9,283 nucleotides of DNA from Candidatus Aminicenantes bacterium UBA876 (GTDB lineage: Bacteria; Acidobacteriota; Aminicenantia; UBA2199): positions 4,174 to 13,456 of the forward strand of contig DBFQ01000035.1 in the NCBI GenBank assembly GCA_002294665.1, written 5' to 3'. The notes under the pieces were generated by a model, which saw only the letters and a list, made by a program, of their open reading frames with translations, was not told the DNA's origin and did no database searches. Shown here in pieces: positions 6,381 to 9,283 of this stretch; position 1 is the first letter of the stretch; the number at the start of each line of letters is the position of its first letter. Position numbers and translations under genes: made by a program.

Positions 6381-7717
6381 TTTTGCCTCCTTTGGGCGCG
6401 AATGCGCATGACATTGGCTTTTCCATGACGAATGTAATCCAGCAGGGGACGGGAAGACGGGCAGATGAAACTACAGGAACCGCACTCGATGCAGTCCGCC
6501 GCTCCGGCGGCTTCGCAATCCTCGAATCGATCCAGCTGGGAAAGTTTTTCCAACAGCCAGGGTTCGAGTCCCATGGGGCAAGCAGTCACGCAACGGCCGC
6601 AACGGATGCAATTCTGAACCGCCGGGCGCCGGGCGGCTTGCTCAGCCAGCAGCACGATTCCCGACGTGCCCTTGGTTACGGGGACATCCAGGCCGCAAAT
6701 CGCTTTACCCATCATGGGGCCGCCGCTGATCACCTTGGCTGTCGCTTCAAAATCGGCTATGCCCAGGTCGGCCGCCATCTGCGAGGCTGGAACGCCGAGA
6801 CGCGCCAGGAAATTCCCCATTGCCGGCAGGTGAAGACCGGTAAAGGTCACGACCCGTTCCATCAGGGGCTTGTTTTTCTGCACGGCTTCGTATACCGCCA
6901 GTGCCGTGCCGACGTTGTTGACCACGCACCCCACATCCAGAGGCAGGCGGCCGCTGGGTACTTCGCGGTTCAGCAATGCCTTGATCAACTGTTTCTCCGC
7001 CCCCTGGGGGTATTGCACTTTCAGGGGAACCACTTCGATGCCGGGCAATGAACGGGCTTTGCGCGACATCACTTCAATCGCATCGGGCTTGTTGGCCTCG
7101 ATACCGATCAGGGCGCGTTCCACCTGCGCGGCTTTCATCAGGATCTGTACCCCGACCAGGATTTCATCCGCTTTTTCCAGCATCAGGCGATGATCCGAAG
7201 TCAGATACGGCTCGCATTCAACCGCGTTGATAATCACCGTGTCGGCCTGTTTGCCTTCAGGAAACATGTACTTGACATGAGTCGGGAAACACGCGCCGCC
7301 CAATCCGACAACACCGGCGGCCTTGATACGTTCCACGATGGTCTCTCTGTCCGCCTTGATCTCCGGAACCAGCTCGGTGGAACGATCAATTCCAGGCTCC
7401 CACTCATCGCCGTCCACGTCGATCACCACGGCGGGGCGACGGTAACCGGAAGCATCGATGACATCATCGATTTTAACGACTTTTCCGGATACCGAAGCGT
7501 GCACATGCGCGGAAATGAAAGATCGGCCTTCACCGATCCGGGTTCCCACACGCACACGGTCTCCTTTTTCAACAACCGGCACCGCGGGAGCGCCCAGGTG
7601 TTGCCCCAGGTGAATCTGAACCCGGGAAGGAATGGACAGGACCTGGATCGGCATACCGGCGGATATCTTGTTTTCGGGCGGATGCACACCGCCTTTGGGG
7701 AAAGTTTTCATTCTCAT
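6377..7717 (-). CDS. rnfC: Rnf complex subunit RnfC (NADH/FMN and Fe-S subunit)
   Basis: RnfC is the peripheral cytoplasmic subunit that exchanges electrons with NAD(H). The 446-residue protein opens with the family N-terminus (FPKGGVHPPENK). It then has the complex-I 51-kDa-like nucleotide/FMN fold with GLGGACFPTHVK at 138-149 and INAVECEPYLTSDHR at 163-177. A SLBB-like region follows. It ends with two ferredoxin-type [4Fe-4S] motifs at Cys370/373/376/380 and Cys409/412/415/419. I placed the start at ATG 7717, which has GAGG 11 bases upstream and lies 13 bases after rnfB. A more upstream in-frame start would overlap rnfB and add about 25 residues of non-family sequence. The ATG two codons later (7711) is also possible. 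Confidence 0.95.
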   Translation of the reverse strand: MRMKTFPKGGVHPPENKISAGMPIQVLSIPSRVQIHLGQHLGAPAVPVVEKGDRVRVGTRIGEGRSFISAHVHASVSGKVVKIDDVIDASGYRRPAVVIDVDGDEWEPGIDRSTELVPEIKADRETIVERIKAAGVVGLGGACFPTHVKYMFPEGKQADTVIINAVECEPYLTSDHRLMLEKADEILVGVQILMKAAQVERALIGIEANKPDAIEVMSRKARSLPGIEVVPLKVQYPQGAEKQLIKALLNREVPSGRLPLDVGCVVNNVGTALAVYEAVQKNKPLMERVVTFTGLHLPAMGNFLARLGVPASQMAADLGIADFEATAKVISGGPMMGKAICGLDVPVTKGTSGIVLLAEQAARRPAVQNCIRCGRCVTACPMGLEPWLLEKLSQLDRFEDCEAAGAADCIECGSCSFICPSSRPLLDYIRHGKANVMRIRAQRRQK

Positions 7718-7730
7718 CTTTGTACCGTCC

Positions 7731-8618
7731 TCATGAGCCGCTGGGAACCGATGCCTCGGCGGCCGGCTTGGGTTTGGGTTGCGGAGGTTCAAAGGTCGCC
7801 TGAATGGCGCCGGTGGGACAAACCGGGATGCACAGGCCGCAGGCGATACACTTGGCGGGATCGATATAGGCCAGATTGTCTTTCAGCGTGATCGCCTGGA
7901 TCTTTTCCGGACAGGCCTTTACGCAAAGGCCGCAACCGATGCACGCCACCTTGCAGGCTTTGCGGGCCGTGCCGCCGGGTTCCCGATTCATGCAGGCCAC
8001 CCATACGCGGCGTTCCTTTCTCCCCAGGGGGCGGATCTCGATCAGGTGGCGGGGACAAGCGGTCACGCAAGCCCCGCAACTGACACACTTTTCCACTTCC
8101 ACTTCCGGCAATCCCGTATCCCTGTTCATGTGGATGGCGTCAAAATCACAAGCCGCCACACAATCTCCCAGTCCCAGGCACCCGTAAGCGCAACCGCTTT
8201 CTCCGGCAAACAGGGAGTGGGCGATCGAACAGCGTTCCGGGCCGTCATATTCCAGCCTGGCCGGCGCATGCTGACGGCTGCCACCGCAACGGACCACGGC
8301 CACCGTCGGGGCGGATTCCTCGACGGCCACACCGAGGAATTCCCCGATTCGCGCCATGGTCGCATTGCCGCCGGGAGGACACATCAATCCACCCAGGTCG
8401 CCCTTGTCCGCCGCCTTTACCAGCGCTTCAGCCAGGCCGCGGCAGCCGGGGTATCCGCAACCGCCGCAATTCGCCCCCGGCAGCAGCTCGGTCACTTCAT
8501 CGATGCGCGGATCTTCGTCCACCTTGAACTTCCTGGCCACCACAAACAGGATGACGGCGGCACCGGCGGCGACCAATCCCAGTACCACTACGGAATACAC
8601 AATTACCGGATTCACCAT
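7731..8618 (-). CDS. rnfB: Rnf complex subunit RnfB (long, multi-cluster ferredoxin-like form)
   Basis: RnfB is the membrane-anchored iron-sulfur subunit that accepts electrons from reduced ferredoxin. The 295-residue protein has one N-terminal helix (about 5-28). A cluster domain follows with Cys51/54/59 and Cys80. Next are Cys143/147/153/157 (the CAYGCLGLGDC pattern) and three ferredoxin-type CX2CX2CX3C sets at 178-188, 226-236 and 257-267. Further cysteines at 111, 130, 209 and 222 may also bind metal. This is the long form seen in many anaerobes, not the roughly 190-residue enterobacterial RsxB. The C-terminus is a Pro/Lys/Ala-rich tail. ATG 8618 is used here; the adjacent GTG at 8615 has better spacing to the GAGG signal (six bases against three). 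The gene starts 10 bases after the rseC-like stop. Confidence 0.95.
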   Translation of the reverse strand: MVNPVIVYSVVVLGLVAAGAAVILFVVARKFKVDEDPRIDEVTELLPGANCGGCGYPGCRGLAEALVKAADKGDLGGLMCPPGGNATMARIGEFLGVAVEESAPTVAVVRCGGSRQHAPARLEYDGPERCSIAHSLFAGESGCAYGCLGLGDCVAACDFDAIHMNRDTGLPEVEVEKCVSCGACVTACPRHLIEIRPLGRKERRVWVACMNREPGGTARKACKVACIGCGLCVKACPEKIQAITLKDNLAYIDPAKCIACGLCIPVCPTGAIQATFEPPQPKPKPAAEASVPSGS

Positions 8619-8628
8619 TCACCTCGCA

Positions 8629-9057
8629 TCATGATTTCAACCTGGATTCGGCCGTAAACTCGATATGGCGAGCCAGCCTTCCCCGCTGGGCGTACACCGT
8701 CAGGAAATAGGGCACCAGGGCGGCCAGGGCCGCCAGACCGGCCATAACGGCATCATCGGTCAACGCGTGAACCACCAGCAGCGCAAGCATCAATACCAGG
8801 AAAGGTCCCACAAAAGCGACGGCCACTGCGAGCCAGCCGGCCCGCTCCTGCATGGTCACGACCACGGCGTCGCCGGAATTCAGGTCCTCGCTGGTCTGCG
8901 CGTCAATGATTTTTTCCCTGGTGTCGGCCCCGGGGCAGAAAGAACGGGCATGGCATGCCGCACAGGCGGATTGGCTGGTGATTCGTACCCGCACGCGGCC
9001 TTCGCCGGTATCGACAACGACGCCGTCATGGGATACGGTTGTACGCTTGTCGGACAA
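8629..9057 (-). CDS. rseC: RseC/MucC-family membrane protein with TTG start
   Basis: This 142-residue protein matches the RseC/MucC family, known for a role in sigma-E regulation and in keeping SoxR reduced together with Rsx/Rnf in E. coli. It has a short N-terminal domain with Cys32, Cys35 and Cys41 in the family spacing CX2CX5C. Two transmembrane helices follow at about 74-98 and 104-124, with a positive C-terminal end. The gene directly precedes rnfB, the arrangement seen in several anaerobic groups, and is probably co-transcribed with it. Its role in an organism without a known SoxR is unclear, and support of Rnf assembly or redox balance is inference. The start is TTG 9057, supported by AGGAG with a 7-base spacer and by the family N-terminus. 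A TTG at 9129 lacks an SD and would add 24 residues without family character. Confidence 0.88.
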   Translation of the reverse strand: MSDKRTTVSHDGVVVDTGEGRVRVRITSQSACAACHARSFCPGADTREKIIDAQTSEDLNSGDAVVVTMQERAGWLAVAVAFVGPFLVLMLALLVVHALTDDAVMAGLAALAALVPYFLTVYAQRGRLARHIEFTAESRLKS

Positions 9058-9064
9058 ACGCGTT

Positions 9065-9069
9065 CTCCT
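9065..9069 (-). promoter_or_regulatory. SD sequence that fixes the rseC TTG start
   Basis: AGGAG (9069-9065 on the minus strand) is followed by AACGCGT (7 bases) and then TTG at 9057. No ATG or GTG in this frame is comparably placed, so this site decides the start. Confidence 0.7.
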
Positions 9070-9100
9070 GCTGGTCAGGTTGATGGGAATCAAAGGCGTA

Positions 9101-9129
9101 AGGATAACGCATCGACAGCGAAAAATCAA
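9101..9129 (-). promoter_or_regulatory. Candidate internal promoter for rseC-rnf
   Basis: Between the tRNA and rseC, TTGATT (9129-9124) and TATCCT (9106-9101) are spaced by 17 bases. Each matches the sigma-70 consensus at four of six positions. Transcription would start near 9094, about 37 bases before the TTG start. It is much weaker than the tRNA promoter, so the operon may instead, or also, be read through from the tRNA. Confidence 0.4.
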
Positions 9130-9154
9130 GGAAAAGCTTAAATAAGGGGGGCCA

Positions 9155-9240
9155 TGCCGGAGGAGGGACTCGAACCCTCACGAGGGCTGTTCCTCGTCAG
9201 ATTTTGAGTCTGGTGCGTCTGCCAATTCCGCCACTCCGGC
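9155..9240 (-). tRNA. tRNA-Leu (anticodon CAA)
   Basis: The 86-base minus-strand gene folds as a class II tRNA. The acceptor stem is GCCGGAG/CTCCGGC, the D stem GCG/CGC, and the anticodon loop CTCAAAA gives anticodon CAA. The long variable arm has CGAGG/CCTCG, and the T arm GAGGG-TTCGAGT-CCCTC follows. The variable arm and anticodon identify leucine (UUG codons). The discriminator base is A (9155). The following bases are TGG, so CCA is not encoded and must be added after transcription. The first anticodon-stem pair is C27·A43, a mismatch; the other four pairs are canonical. The gene points toward rseC-rnf with no clear terminator between. Confidence 0.96.
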
Positions 9241-9250
9241 AGGCGCCGCC

Positions 9251-9280
9251 ATTATACGCCGGATCTCGGCGCCATGTCAA
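9251..9280 (-). promoter_or_regulatory. Consensus sigma-70 promoter of tRNA-Leu
   Basis: On the minus strand TTGACA (9280-9275) and TATAAT (9256-9251), both perfect consensus hexamers, are separated by 18 bases. The spacer contains the dyad CGCCG-GATCT-CGGCG (9257-9271). Only ten bases, GGCGGCGCCT, separate the -10 box from the mature tRNA 5' end, so the leader would be just a few bases. The GC-only sequence after the -10 box resembles the discriminator of stringently controlled stable-RNA promoters. Confidence 0.88.
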
Positions 9281-9283
9281 CAA

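Noticed and set aside
5434..6426. Long open frame on the minus strand overlapping rnfD
   Set aside because: It is a shifted frame of rnfD. Its translation is rich in Arg, Gly and His, lacks helices and matches no family, while the rnfD frame has clear family motifs.
7779..8657. Long plus-strand open frame opposite rnfB
   Set aside because: It is antisense to the well-supported rnfB, has no plausible start signal and shows no recognisable domain.
1..9283. CRISPR arrays, insertion sequences, integrases, phage genes or att-type direct repeats at the tRNA
   Set aside because: No regular repeat-spacer pattern, transposase or integrase motif was seen, and no second copy of the tRNA 3' end was noticed in the window.

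Overview
This window reads as ordinary bacterial chromosome, most likely from an anaerobe or facultative anaerobe. Its core is a complete Rnf operon for a membrane ferredoxin:NAD+ oxidoreductase, in the order rnfB-C-D-G-E-A and preceded by an rseC-like gene. The promoters are sigma-70-like (TTGACA/TATAAT type), the Shine-Dalgarno (SD) sequences are strong (AGGAGG), and one tRNA gene lacks an encoded CCA end. The long, multi-cluster RnfB and the stand-alone GMP synthase ATP-pyrophosphatase subunit argue against an enteric gammaproteobacterium. The phylum cannot be fixed from this sequence alone.

Layout. 12-1244 (-): an MFS transporter with a GTG start and its own promoter. 1425-2387 (-): a stand-alone GMP synthase C-terminal (ATP-PPase) protein, also with its own promoter. 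2388-2583: a divergent intergenic region with several inverted repeats and an A9 tract. 2584-3495 (+): an EamA/DMT-family transporter, possibly translated from a leaderless or nearly leaderless mRNA. 3496-3636: a short convergent gap with a weak hairpin terminator. 3637-9057 (-): the seven-gene block rseC-rnfB-rnfC-rnfD-rnfG-rnfE-rnfA, tightly packed with ATGA overlaps and strong SDs. 9155-9240 (-): tRNA-Leu(CAA), reading toward the operon, with a perfect-hexamer promoter at the window edge.

How the genes work together. RnfB takes electrons from ferredoxin and RnfC carries the NADH/FMN site. RnfD and RnfG carry covalent flavins, and RnfA/RnfE form the membrane core, coupling electron flow to Na+ or H+ transport. 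RseC is a small membrane protein often encoded beside rnf/rsx genes. The two transporters and the GMP synthase subunit have no evident functional link to Rnf.

I found no clearly new system. The points most worth checking are the tRNA gene directly ahead of the rnf operon without a visible terminator, the divergent stand-alone GMP synthase subunit, T-A-A-T flavin-attachment motifs in both RnfD and RnfG, and the repeat-rich, poly-A-containing promoter region of the EamA gene.
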